DNA of 64,000 nucleotides from Lineus longissimus (lineage: Eukaryota > Nemertea > Pilidiophora > Heteronemertea > Lineidae): the NCBI RefSeq assembly GCF_910592395.1, contig NC_088322.1:9915431-9979430 (forward strand). The letters run 5' to 3'. The notes under the pieces were generated by a model that had not been told where the DNA came from, made no database searches, and saw only the letters and a list, made by a program, of their open reading frames with translations. A program made the position numbers and the translations under genes. Below, piece by piece: positions 1 through 11,144 of this stretch (the first letter of the stretch is position 1; each line of letters opens with the position of its first letter).

Positions 1-415
1 AACAACCAGTCTGTCTCAACTTGCCAAGCAATAGAGCGACATGCACCTGGTTTTGCCATTACGGATCATATTGGATCTGCTTTCACATGGCATTTTGACA
101 TCTAAGAATGCAATTGGACTGCACCTTAGACTTAGGTCGCCTAGGACTAGGAGTCATTTTGAGGATCGTGAGGAATAACTTTCATTTTCAAAACAGAGGT
201 AAGAACTTTCCAAACCATCCCTGTGTATTATGTCACAGTCTCCATTTGTCAGGGAAGCATCCCAACCAAAATTGCCTTTGTCAACAATGAGTTTTCATAC
301 TCTCGCATTCAGGACCTACCGGTATATTTTCCCAAACCATTTTCTCATTTTACCACCTTCATCAATTGGCATTTAACTTTGAAAATCCTCCAAATACACA
401 TGTACTGATACTAAC

Positions 416-3400
416 CAATTTTCTAATTCCTCCATGCTGTCGGACGGTACGCCGCGCTCGGCGGAATTTGGCTACATTCGCAATAGTTTCAGCCGCAAGA
501 CATTTGAGGTCCTTGTTGGGATCGCGAAGGATTCGCACCATGGTCTGTAGGCCACCGAGGTCGGCGATCGAGCGTCGGATCTGAGAGTTCTTGGAGATCT
601 CACGCAGGATCTTAAGGGCTCCAATCTGCAACAGAGAACAGAGAGTAATATTAGCCGACTGTCTAGCGGTCATATGATCCCTGGCAATGGTTTAATCCCC
701 ACTGTCGGCGTGAGTCTTACATGCCCAACTCCTCAGGGTTTTTATAGGTACCGGTCGGAAATGCTCAGGTTGTAGTGCTGATTAAGCAGCTCATCCGAGT
801 TCTACTGAAAGGTTCCAGTATAGACTGTCGAATAAACGTAAAGTGCTTTGAAAATGTTGTGCGTTATAAAAATTATCTTTAAGAATAGATATATATAACA
901 TAAAGTTTACATTTATCAAGGCCTACTGAAACAGAAAAGAAACCATACCTTGCATTTGATTTCTTGAGTGTCTAACAAGTTGATGAGGACCTCAAGACCA
1001 CCAACATCGCGGATGGCGAGCTGGCAAGTCTCCTGCTGGAGATTGAAGTCCATCATCGACACGAGGGCGATGATGGTAGCTGTCTGGTTGCCTCCCTAAA
1101 CACATAAACAAAACAATTTGATTGACATGTCGACTTGTATCTTGGTCAATTTGTTTTCAGATAACCTGCGTCACACAATGAAATGAAATGGCCAGGGGCC
1201 ATTGTGCTCACCGTATACATCTTTTAGTAGGCAGGATCATGCTTAGTTTAGAGGTGAATATGGTGAACACAATCAGGCATGAAGACTTTTTTTAGATGTG
1301 TATTGATGTCTAGTAATAAGACAGGACAGGTCTGGTTGCCTCCCTAAACACATAAACAAAATACTTTGATTGACAACATTTTTTTTCAGATAACCTGCGC
1401 CACACAATGAAAAAAGGCAAAAATGAAAAAGGGGCAAAGATAAACTTGCGTTTTTGGATGCTGGTCTATCGTACATCATCCTGGATCTCATGCATTTGCG
1501 TCACCACTTTCGGGATCTCAAAACCTTGCAGGTCAAGATGATTGTACACATGTAGGTTTACTTCCCATGACCCAATGAAGACTGATACCCATGGTGGCAG
1601 GTAAGAAGCAGAGCAGGGTTAGGTGTCTTGCTCAAGGACCCCGAGATAAAACAGCAATGAAGCTTTCCTAAAGATGAATCAAACCCAAACATCCTGATTA
1701 TTGAGTCTGGAACTATTACCACTGTGCCACTCATCGCCCAAGAAACACTCATTGACTCAATTACCTTGAGGTATTTGACAAGTTTCTGGATCTGCCAATA
1801 TTCAGACGGGAGGTCAGAGTTCACTTCCTGTCTCCTATCAGCTGACTCCTCCTCCTCTTCTGATTCGCTGGAGCTCTCACTGAAAGGTTCATCCTCGTCG
1901 TGATGCTGGGCTCGGCTCGATCTATAATTAGAAGAAAAAAAGAGTTGGAGTTTTAAACATCAATTCATATCAAGCGACACAAATGATAAACATTTGTTTG
2001 GTTGTGTTGGCCTCTGTCTTTTGAACTAAATGAACTTAAAAACATTGAGCCATTCTGCAGATACCTTTCACAATTCGGGTGGGATGTGTTGATCAATCGT
2101 TTCTTTTTGATATGACTTACTTGATTGGGTATCTCTTGCCTCTGGGCGACAATGTCTTGTCATCCTTGTCTTTGTCTTTGTCTTTTTTCTCATCTCTGCA
2201 AATAACAGAAAGGGGCAGGAGTCAGTGCCTGGTTCAGGGCTCCAGATAAGGGGCAAAGTGGTTAGAGTGGTAAGGGTGAAATGACAGCAAGCGGTGTTCG
2301 GTGAGACAATGAATACTGTCAGTGAAGTAACACTTCCCTTTCAAAAACACCTCAAATTATAAATCTTAGGCATAGCTCATACATTATGCACCAACCCAAG
2401 AGGTTTTATAGATATAGTCTGATCAAAACCTCTGTGGTCAAAACAAGGCCAATAGTGATATATTATACGTTGTACCGAATCCATTATGAAACATTGTAAC
2501 CATGGTGCTGTAGAATGTCGATATATGTCGGGTGTTACCGTTGTTTCGTCTTTCGAATGAAATGTAAAACCGAGTTTCCTTGGACTTCCTACCCCAAGTC
2601 AAACAAAAGACCTCCATCAAATGCACAGTGACAGTGGTGAAACTCGAAAGCAGACAACACAATAGAAGGTCACACTCTGTTCCTAAATCCTACCCCCCCC
2701 CCCCCCCCACCACAACCGATGACACACTCACTCTTTCTTATGTTCCTCAATCCCGAGATTCTTCCACTTCAGCGACGGTTCCAGTTTCTTCTTCTTATGT
2801 TCTTTCTTCTTTTCTTTCTTATCGTCTTTCTGATCATGGTGATCGCGACGTTGTGATTTATGCTCGTGGCGGTCCATTCTCTCGGAGTCTTGGTCGTCGC
2901 GGAGATCTGCTGTTGTGTCGAGATAGTCGCGCTCTTCTGTTTGAAGGGCAAAGCTCTGCAAATTAAAAAGGGTGCGTCAAAAATATTAAGAGCTTGACGC
3001 CAACGAGAATAAGTGATCAAATGATTGATATAACATTTCCAATTCCAAATCTGTCAGCTTTCACCAAAGCTCAGAGTCACACTTTAAAAAGTGAAAATTT
3101 GCACCGAGGAACTAAAACAACTCAACAAAATGATGAAAGTAAGTAATGATGGAAGATTGAGAAGAGAATAAGAGGTCATTAGGGGGCTAATGTCAAAGAT
3201 TAAGAAGCACTAAATGCAAGAAGAACTCACAGCAGCAGCTTGCAAGATGCTCTCCCACTGAATGATGTGTGGTTGTCAAGGCCACATGCAAAGCATGATG
3301 GGAAAACTGACCACAGAATCTGGTTGCTAGGGAACCGTACTAAGGATTCTGGGACGTCTTCACACTTGGCAACCAAAGCTATTTTGGAAATCAGACAAAA

Positions 3401-6400
3401 ATGACAACAATTTGTTGGTATTTTGGCCATCTGTTTTTAAATTTTATTCCTCTGACATCACTTGCACTTGCAGCAGATTAAACTTTCTGCGGTTAGACCT
3501 ACGATCCTTTTGCAGCTCTGGAGCAAAACAAATTTAGGAACCCTCCATCACAACTTGGCCTTGGGAGATTTTCTTCACAAGTGGGACATGCCATGCAAAG
3601 AGAAAGCCACAGTGGCACAACAGAAAGATGAGCTTCAGACTGAAGAGAGGTGCTGGACATTCTTCCAAAAATAACCAGATAGAAAAGTGGACTTCAATCA
3701 ATCATTTTGAAGACTTTTTGGGCCTATAGGAGTCATAATTTTCCTTTTTGAAGTCCAAAATTGTTTGGGGGGAGGTAATGTTGAATTTGAACCAAGACAC
3801 ATTTGAAAAGATTTTGAAAAAAATTTCGGATTTTTTCATGCGCCTTTAAATCCACATGAATTTCTCATCCATGTTCAATGGGGGATATTCTAGTTCTTAT
3901 ACTACTAAATAAGCTCTCATAAGGTAGAATTTACCCTTTGCAGCCAGTTTATAAGCCAGAAACAGACTGAAACAGACTGAAACAGACGGCCCAGTCAAGT
4001 CTTTCAAGTTGCTAGGGGGAGAGTTGCTGGGATGAATCACAGGGAATCCTGGGAAGGGTGTTTGTATTCTAGTTGCTAGGCAACCAGAATCAGAGAAAAA
4101 TATGGAATGCAACAAACTCCAAATTTGTTAGCGATTCTCATCTGCCTCTTTAATTCACATTGAAGATTGTGCACATCCAATCAGATTAAGGAAGGTGACC
4201 CAAGGTGGTTTTATCAGCCCTTCTTGCATACTTAAGAAGGAAATCACCACAGTCGATTGGATGCTTTTGTTCTGAGAGACTTCTTGCACAGGTCATGACC
4301 GAACCGTGCTGCATGGTAGAGGGCGTGGAATAGGGAAAGAAAAGAGACAAAGAATGGATAGAGTGACGAGAGTGTTTATTGAATAAGAAATAAATAAAAC
4401 AAAGAGATTGGAAGAAGGAGAGGCAGGAAGGGCTGAAATGATACTAAGAGAAAGAGAAGAAGCAAGCACAGTTGGGTTAGCGCAAGAGTTAGCTCTATTC
4501 ATTGGTCTTGTTTTAGCTAGTTTTAGCATACCAAATCAAAGCAATGAAATTTATGAAATCTTTGACAGCATGCAACTCAAACATAGAACAGCGCTGCATG
4601 AAGACAAAAATTTGTGGCATCAGAATATCTGACCCCGTGACTTTGCCGACATTACGTAATGTCTCGATTTAGCTTCTGCTGTACCAATGAATAAACGATA
4701 TCAAATCTGATGTAAATAAAAATCAGAGATGATGTCATTGGTAAGAAAGAAATTGTCGCTGCACTGTTTTAAATATGAAAAAAATGTCAAAGGTTGGTTG
4801 TCTTCGCTAGGTCTCTTGTCAGAGATTGATGCCGTCACAGATATTCACGGAGATAATGGGCGATATGAATAAAGACCAGCAAATGCTTTTACTTCAATTT
4901 TGTACAGGAAGGTCTAGTGTAAATGTACATGGAGTTTTAGATAAAAGCATTTGCTAGTCTTTATTCATATCGCCCATTATCTTTAAATATTTTCTTTGTG
5001 CTGTGCTGTTGTGTAGATGTTTTTGCAAACAGATCAACTGTCACTGTTAGGATTGAGACCAAAATAAGACAAAAGGAAAACAAGCTTGAACAAACCTGCT
5101 TATCAATATTCTCAGCAAACTTTGGACTTTTTGCCTTCAAGAACGAGACAAGATCTCGCTCAATCTCGCCTTGTTTGTCGAAAATAAGCTCATGTTTCTC
5201 TTTGGTGAAGCCCTGGAAAATGCACAAAGAAAAAGTTGTCAGATTACCGACGGGGAAAATTATTTGGTCACAATTCAATTGGAATCTCACAAGTTATAAT
5301 AGAAACTTGATGGTTATTCTTTAGAAAAGTTGTGTTTTGGCTAAATTGTTTTTGAACACAAATCCAACCAAGAAATTGGTCATCTTTACTGCATGTATTG
5401 GGGGAAGGGATAATGGTGGACCGACCTGGCATATAATTGCCCCCTCATTTCGTGCTATAATTCTACCGTGAATTTGTGGGATACAACATGGTGATCTCAA
5501 AATGGAAGGATTACTTCCAATCGCAAGGACATGTTTTGCAAGATGGTAGGGGCAGGACAAATATTTCTCAAATTCATAACCAAGATACTTACTCCGTTTT
5601 CATAGTAACCGTTGGTGCTGGCAGTGACGAAGACGGTATCACCATCTAGTGGTTTGATCTCCAAATAACAGATGTCGCCATGAACCTGTCGCCATGGCGG
5701 TGCTCGGCAACCATTTGCATAAACATAGGTGTATACTGGAATGAGGAAAGGTAAAAATTGGAAAAAATCTGTCTGACCTTCTGCAGCGAACTTGGAAAGG
5801 CTGTGTCACCAGTTGGGTTTGAAGTTTCAGATCACAGACACTACCAGTACCACACTACCTTAGTTTGTTCTGTTAGGCTTAGCTGCAGAACCTTAAGGGC
5901 TTCGCCATGGGACTTTGCCAAGTTTTAGCCGTACCCTTGGTGGCATCTCATGTTTAAAGTAGTCGTCGCAAAGCTTAGCAGGAGCTAAACTGACCAGGCT
6001 TTGAACAACCGGTCAGATAGGTAGCCTATCCTTGGTGAATCATATTTTGATGACTGATGATATTCTCTCACCTCCTGCGAATTCGATGTACTCAACAACA
6101 TGACGGTCTTCGTCTTCTCCGGAGTAATCACGGATAAGTTTTACTTCACTCTCAACGGCAACTGGCGTCAGGCGCACTTCACTGGAATAGAAAGGAAACA
6201 GTTAATAAAGAATTGGTTTTTTTGTACGTTCTTGAAATCTTCGTCGTACATGTGGATTGCAATTCATGTCTTATCTTCTCTTCTTTCTAGCCTTCTGTCT
6301 TCTATCATTCCGGCCTTCGCACACTAGCACTAGCAGATGAAAGATCAATTTCCCTCATGCATCCTTGATTCCCAGTCTTTTGCTCTGCACATGTACAAGG

Positions 6401-7837
6401 CCATGGAATTTCTTGATTGATTACAGCAAGCTGTCTGCATGACAACGTGATAATCGACCTCAAGGCCGTGGGGCGGGTAACTTCCAAAAGTCAGCCAAGA
6501 CTTTGAGATCAAGATGAATGGGGGAAATACAATGGTGTCCCATTGCCATTATGCAATCACTGTTGTGTCTTGAGGGTGCCAATTATAACCCGAAATCAAT
6601 AGCCAGGTCTCACTCAGTCACTCACTTGTTGATCTGTGAGAGTGATTCCTGTAAAAGCTTCGAGTCCAAGTTGTGCAACTGTAGCAGGAGTTTGAGCGCG
6701 GCCTTCTTCTCGCCGACCTGCTCATCATCACCGCCTTCCTCGCCTGATTTGCTGTGAAGGATTTCTTCCATGAACCGGTACGCCGAGTTGTCCTCCCCCT
6801 CCGTTGTGGCAAAACGATCACCGAGCATGTTCGCGATGGGATCACGATTTGCTGGAAAGAAAAACAGGTTAAATGAGTTGTCCTTTCCCTCTGTCGTGGT
6901 AAAGCAATCACTGAGCATGTTCGCGATGGGATCTTGGTTCGCTTGGAAGAAAAACTTGTTTAATGGCCAACTGCTTTTGGGGAAATACATTGATAGCAGC
7001 CAGGAAAATCCTGAGCATATGACGAAGTAGCTCTGTGTTGAAATTTTCAAACACCTACGTTATGATTGTGCAGAAATGAAACTTCTTTCCTTGCACTTGC
7101 AGCACTGTTAATTAAAGGAGTCTAATTTAAGTTATAATCAGGACAACTATGCTTTCCGTTGTTACAATGTACTTCAGCTTATTCTCACCTTCAAGACATG
7201 ATCGAACTTCAGTCATCTTTTCTTCGCCGGCCATTTTCAAGACGTTTTCGAGTTGTTCCCAGGTTGAGACGTGCACCTCATAGCCACCGCGTTTCTTCTT
7301 GAGTGTGAGTGTGGGCTGGTTGTCACTTCCTCCAGTCTCATCAGACACCATGTTACCACCTCTGCAAAGTGCAATTAAATTTTTTTTTCGTATTTCAGTG
7401 AAATTTTCGCATTAGTTAAATAATGACAATTTCCACTTGGGTAGGATAAGATTTTCACGTATCTTTGATAAAATTTACAATCTCGGATCGGAAATGACGT
7501 AGTTTGATCGCATTCAACTATAAATCCATTGAACAGTGGCACTTCTTAAGTCAACCGATAACCTTTTTTGGGCCGTGAACGGGGATTGTAAACTCGTTCT
7601 TGTAACTTACTGTTCGGAATAGCCTCCCCCAAAATGAGATGGCTCTAATGCAGTGTCCCAGACAAGTGGCTGTTTGAAGAAGATCTTCGACTCCTCAGGA
7701 TGTCCACCGCTGTATCCCTCACAGAACTTGATGATGCTGTTGAGGATCTGTGCGTTAAGCGGTGTGAACTCCAACTTGCCGCCCGACCCATCTCGGGCGG
7801 ACGTCCACTGGGCAGCCCTCTTGAGTGTGTTACCCAT
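416..7837 (-). CDS. ODAD2: Outer dynein arm docking complex subunit 2 (ARMC4), 5' part
   Basis: Armadillo-repeat protein that anchors outer dynein arms on doublet microtubules of motile cilia. Coding exons, in transcript order: 7837-7611, 7361-7189, 6851-6626, 6181-6072, 5735-5593, 5212-5096, 2955-2732, 2195-2121, 1921-1765, 1095-949, 625-416. All have AG/GT ends and every junction keeps phase, giving about 603 codons. Family anchors I recognise: N-terminal [64 protein letters not shown] and [19 protein letters not shown]. The last two lie in armadillo repeats. The acidic/KD-rich linker (exons 2955-1765) precedes them, as in the vertebrate protein. The remaining armadillo repeats and stop lie left of position 1. 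The start is the only Met at the family N terminus. Positions 1-415 are intron with nothing else recognised. Confidence 0.95.
1083..1412 (-). repeat. Direct duplication of an ODAD2 exon edge
   Basis: The first 13 bases of the 1095-949 exon, its acceptor and about 75 bases of upstream intron (1083-1170) recur at about 1331-1412, offset 248 bases. The copy keeps the acceptor-like CTAAA/CCTCC junction but has no exon body. Confidence 0.75.
4073..4086. promoter_or_regulatory. X-box-like palindrome in an ODAD2 intron
   Basis: GTTGCTAGGCAAC is an essentially perfect RFX X-box. A weaker relative, GTTGCTAGGGAAC, lies near 3322. Both sit in the large intron between the 5212-5096 and 2955-2732 exons. 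The surroundings share motifs such as GGATTCTGGGA and GGAATCCTGGGA, so they may be two diverged copies of one repeat. Function is inferred only. Confidence 0.35.
4851..4982. mobile_element. Hairpin MITE-like element
   Basis: Arms of about 41 bases (4851-4891 and 4942-4982) are reverse complements with about one mismatch, around a 50-base loop. It lies in an ODAD2 intron just before the 5212-5096 exon. No ORF and no clear target duplication are visible. Confidence 0.7.
6784..6955 (-). repeat. 90-base tandem duplication at an ODAD2 exon start
   Basis: The beginning of the 6851-6626 exon, with its acceptor, is repeated at about 6874-6955, offset exactly 90 bases (30 codons). The copy reads [11 protein letters not shown] against [11 protein letters not shown] in the exon. 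It keeps an AG acceptor and stays open into the real exon. Confidence 0.8.
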
Positions 7838-8212
7838 TATTGATTTTTGGTGACCTGAAACACTGAAAAAACATGGAATTGGAAGAGATTAAGATTGTAT
7901 GTCTCCATGTCATTCATACATGATTATGCCATCTGTTTCAGTGTTTGTCAATGTCATCTTCTTGATCTTCATCAAAATCACAAATGTCAATGGTGAATGA
8001 ATGATGAATGTCAAAATGACATCATGACTACAGGTTTTCAAACAAACTCCTGATATTACTGCAGTGATCAATGAACGAGATGCTCTATTGCCAGGCATTG
8101 ATATCACCAACCATTACAACATCATGAACGTCGTTGATAACAACATGATCAACATGCATCGCACATCATCCCAATCAAGACATTGAACACAATACGACAC
8201 TTAAGAAAATGG

Positions 8213-8375
8213 CCCGGAAGTTGCTACGGTAACTACGTTACTGTTTAGACAATGGTGGAATCTGCCAACTGGCAAAGCAAGGAATAAGGATGCAATTATT
8301 CCCGATTCCACACTTTAGCACCGGTCTCCCATTGTCTAAACCGTACCGTCACCACTTACGGACTGGGCCAACTTC
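8213..8375. mobile_element. Imperfect inverted-repeat (MITE-like) element
   Basis: The left part (TGGCCCGGAAG..., GTTTAGACAATGG) recurs inverted at 8325-8375. About 40-50 bases match imperfectly around a central segment. No coding capacity. It lies in the presumed ODAD2 5'UTR intron. Confidence 0.5.
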
Positions 8376-8553
8376 ACATGCCATGCATATTATCTGTAAG
8401 TGTGAAGTGTAGGCTACCGCTAGCCTATTATTGCTATGCCTATGAGTAGGCCTATGCATGTGTATGGCTATGCATACATTGCAGCATGAGATGAGATTGA
8501 GAGAGACACTAGACTGAGATTCGGCCTAGCCTATGGCTATTATAGGCCTACTA

Positions 8554-8700
8554 TAGATTCATGCACTTGATTGGGAACAACGTTTACATGACGTAGTGTT
8601 GGCCGTCGTCACGTCATCATGCATTTTATATTACTGTAGTGTAACGTGACGAGACGCGACGTCTTCGTAAACATTGGTCCCAATCAAGTGCATGGATCTA
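8554..8700. mobile_element. MITE-like element with 33-base terminal arms
   Basis: Arms around CATGCACTTGATTGGGA (left) and its inverted copy (right end near 8695) match over about 33 bases. The middle is CG-rich and partly palindromic. Non-coding. Confidence 0.65.
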
Positions 8701-8822
8701 TAGCACTAGGCTAGATAGATCAATGCACTTCCTACAAATGAACCATCACAAAAAATTACTGCACATTGACGTCGACAATCACATCAGCAATGAAATCACA
8801 ATAATTTGACATCCAAACTTAC

Positions 8823-8900
8823 CGAATCTAAACTTCTAATGCCAAGCTATGCTTGTTTACTTAATTTTCCTTTGATTGAGCGAGAAGTTCTTTTTCCACG
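8823..8900 (-). other. Probable non-coding first exon of ODAD2
   Basis: On the minus strand a good donor (GTAAGT, 8822-8817) follows 8823. Matching acceptors TTTTTTCAG and TTTCAG sit just upstream of the ODAD2 start codon, at about 7863 and 7855. This suggests a 5'UTR intron of about 950 bases. The 5' limit at 8900 is a guess. Confidence 0.5.
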
Positions 8901-8918
8901 GCCACCATTTATTTATCT

Positions 8919-8947
8919 TCCGTTGCTAGGCCTTGTGCGCATGCGTG
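8919..8947. promoter_or_regulatory. NRF1-like site and RFX-like half site at the ODAD2 promoter
   Basis: TGCGCATGCG at 8936-8945 is close to the palindromic NRF1 consensus. CCGTTGCTAGG at 8920-8930 resembles half of an RFX X-box. Both lie just upstream of the inferred first exon of a motile-cilium gene, where such sites are expected in animals. No TATA box is visible here. Confidence 0.4.
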
Positions 8948-9157
8948 GGTATTAGTAGGCGCCATCTGAAGTTTACGAAACGTACCAAAATCCGGGTCGG
9001 TTCAAAACATTGAATGGTGAAGGCTCTGGCAGTCGCATGTAATTCAGAGTGGGCACGTCCTCTGATGCCCCCCCCCCCCCTCGATGTTTCGTCTCGACCA
9101 ATGATCCGGGCCAATGATGCTTGTGCCCGCCGAGGAATGCGTTCCTCCTCACGGGCA

Positions 9158-9367
9158 TGGGGGGACTATAGATAGGAGGGGGGGGGGGGGGGGGGGGGTT
9201 GATAGGCCATCTTCGGGTGACCAATATACAGTAAGGGCACTGGGTCAAATTGAGCACTACAGACTCGTGCAACCGTGAATAGTTTCGGCGTACTGTGAGA
9301 TGGCAGAGGCACCATTGGTAACTTCGTGTGCTTCTTGCCTGCCTAGCTCGACCATAGAGTCCCTTTA
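9158..9367 (+). mobile_element. Short interspersed repeat, family A copy 1
   Basis: Starts GGGGACTATAGATAGG, contains GTACTGTGAGAT and ends near TCCCTTTA. The same layout occurs at 24648-24865, inverted at 24307-24506, and as a fragment at 47443-47532. A 21-base G run (9178-9198) sits inside. The AAAGGG...CCCTTT ends suggest a short terminal-inverted-repeat element. Confidence 0.6.
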
Positions 9368-11144
9368 CCACGGACCAAAATTCCGTGTCATTAGTGATTC
9401 ATTGACAGTTTATCATTACTTGTTGAATCCCGAAATCTGTAAAGATTTACTTTCACAAGTCTTTATAAATATCAAAATACAATTAGAGTCATCACGTTCT
9501 TACATAACTGTCCGATTTATCAGACACCTGGACCGCCTTCAAAGTTGAGTGATAGGACAGTGGCGAAAAAAACGAACAACAACGGAATAATAAATCAATA
9601 TTTTTATCCATGGAATTGATACAACATATAAAGAATATATATTTGCGAGCTTCCAGTATGTGATTATTCGTGCGAAAACTGATATGTTCCGCAGACACGA
9701 CGTAGTACATTGCCAGAAGTAGACCTGAACGAGCTTTAAAGGGACAGTTTGGCCGGGCATGAGAGATGTCGGTTTTTCATACGAAAATCACCTCCAGCTG
9801 AAGCGTGACTACTCTAAACAGGATCATGGAAAAATCAACAAATAACAGTAAGGCTACACTGGAACGTAATGTAGGCCTAATGAAATTCGCAAGCCTTTCC
9901 AAAACCACCTCGCATCACGAGCCAAAAATATCTGATAAGAGTAATAGGTCTACCATGTTGTGGCGAATGGTGGCAAGCAAGGGTGTCAATCTCCTGGTAA
10001 CCCAAATCTCATCCACGCACAAGATGTCCCTTTAAGTACTGGAATTAAGAAGTACATTGTAATTGTATAATGACGAAAAGCTGGCCAAAGCGCCATGAAT
10101 CAATACACACTGAAAATACATGTAGGAAAAAAAGACGAGAAAAATGCGAAACAATATTGCATAATTTATACAGAACAGAAAATGGCTCTATTTTCTGGAC
10201 ATCACTAGGCTGGTTTCCACCAACGGTGACAGGTGGCGCCAAAGACTAACTGGTATACTTTGCCGAAATGTCGATATACATCAAACACAGTTTGCATCAT
10301 CAAAATTATGAATACTTGGGCAAGAATGTAGCATCCCTGCTGCGTAACATTCAATCAAGCCACTATTTACCGGACAGGTGTGACTTTTTTGGCTTGTTCC
10401 ACATATTTCAGTCTCATACAGCTAGAGAAATATTGAGAAACAGATAAAGAAATGTCTCGAACTGTCACTCAGGTATGAAGGGGTCACACTCAGGCTAACA
10501 TCAGCTTAAGAAAATCAAGTTGCGCTTTGTCTCTCGTTGGACAACTAGTAAAAATGCACGAAAAAGAATGACTTATTGGAATAAACTAATACATGAAGTA
10601 GTTCAAGCAGACAGCCGATTTCTTAGGCATATTGTCCAATATACGCTTAGACGCTTTTTTAAAGTCTGAAGAAAAAAACGCGGATCTTTTTCTCGCCGAA
10701 ATCGTCCTATAGAAAAAAGAATGCATCGAACAATCGGGCCAAACACATTCGGAGACGTTTGGTTCCTGTTTAAAAAACACTGACGACTGATTATCTTTCG
10801 CAGTAAGACGTCACTGGAGCCTCTAACTCAAAGGGCATAAACTAATTGTAAACAAGCAGCAGTGTATTGCAAAGTGAGAGTACATTCAAAAGCAGCAATT
10901 GTCACTGGATCTAATGCAGGATCTAATCCAACGCGATTATCCGGAAATCAACCGCCAACATGATACATTTTATTTCGACACTTTTCTATAACTGTCAGTG
11001 GTACTTGACTGTGAGCTCGTGTCTTGTGATGAGCGGCGGCTCTCTGTCATTAGATTACCCCCGCCTGAATTACCCCCGCTGAAGGAACCATTTCTCAATT
11101 TGCAGAACAGGCCATGCTTCTTTTCCGGTGGCAGCGCGGCCGCC
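9368..11144. other. Intergenic
   Basis: No gene was recognised; open frames are short and unlike any family. A weak element bounded by TTTAAAGGGACA and TGTCCCTTTAA spans about 9735-10036. The rest is AT-rich unique-looking sequence downstream of the coiled-coil gene stop. Confidence 0.5.

Noticed and set aside
9300-9548. Plus-strand 82-codon frame beside the ODAD2 promoter, considered as a divergent gene
   Set aside because: Its first part lies in a family A repeat, and there are no splice or family signals.
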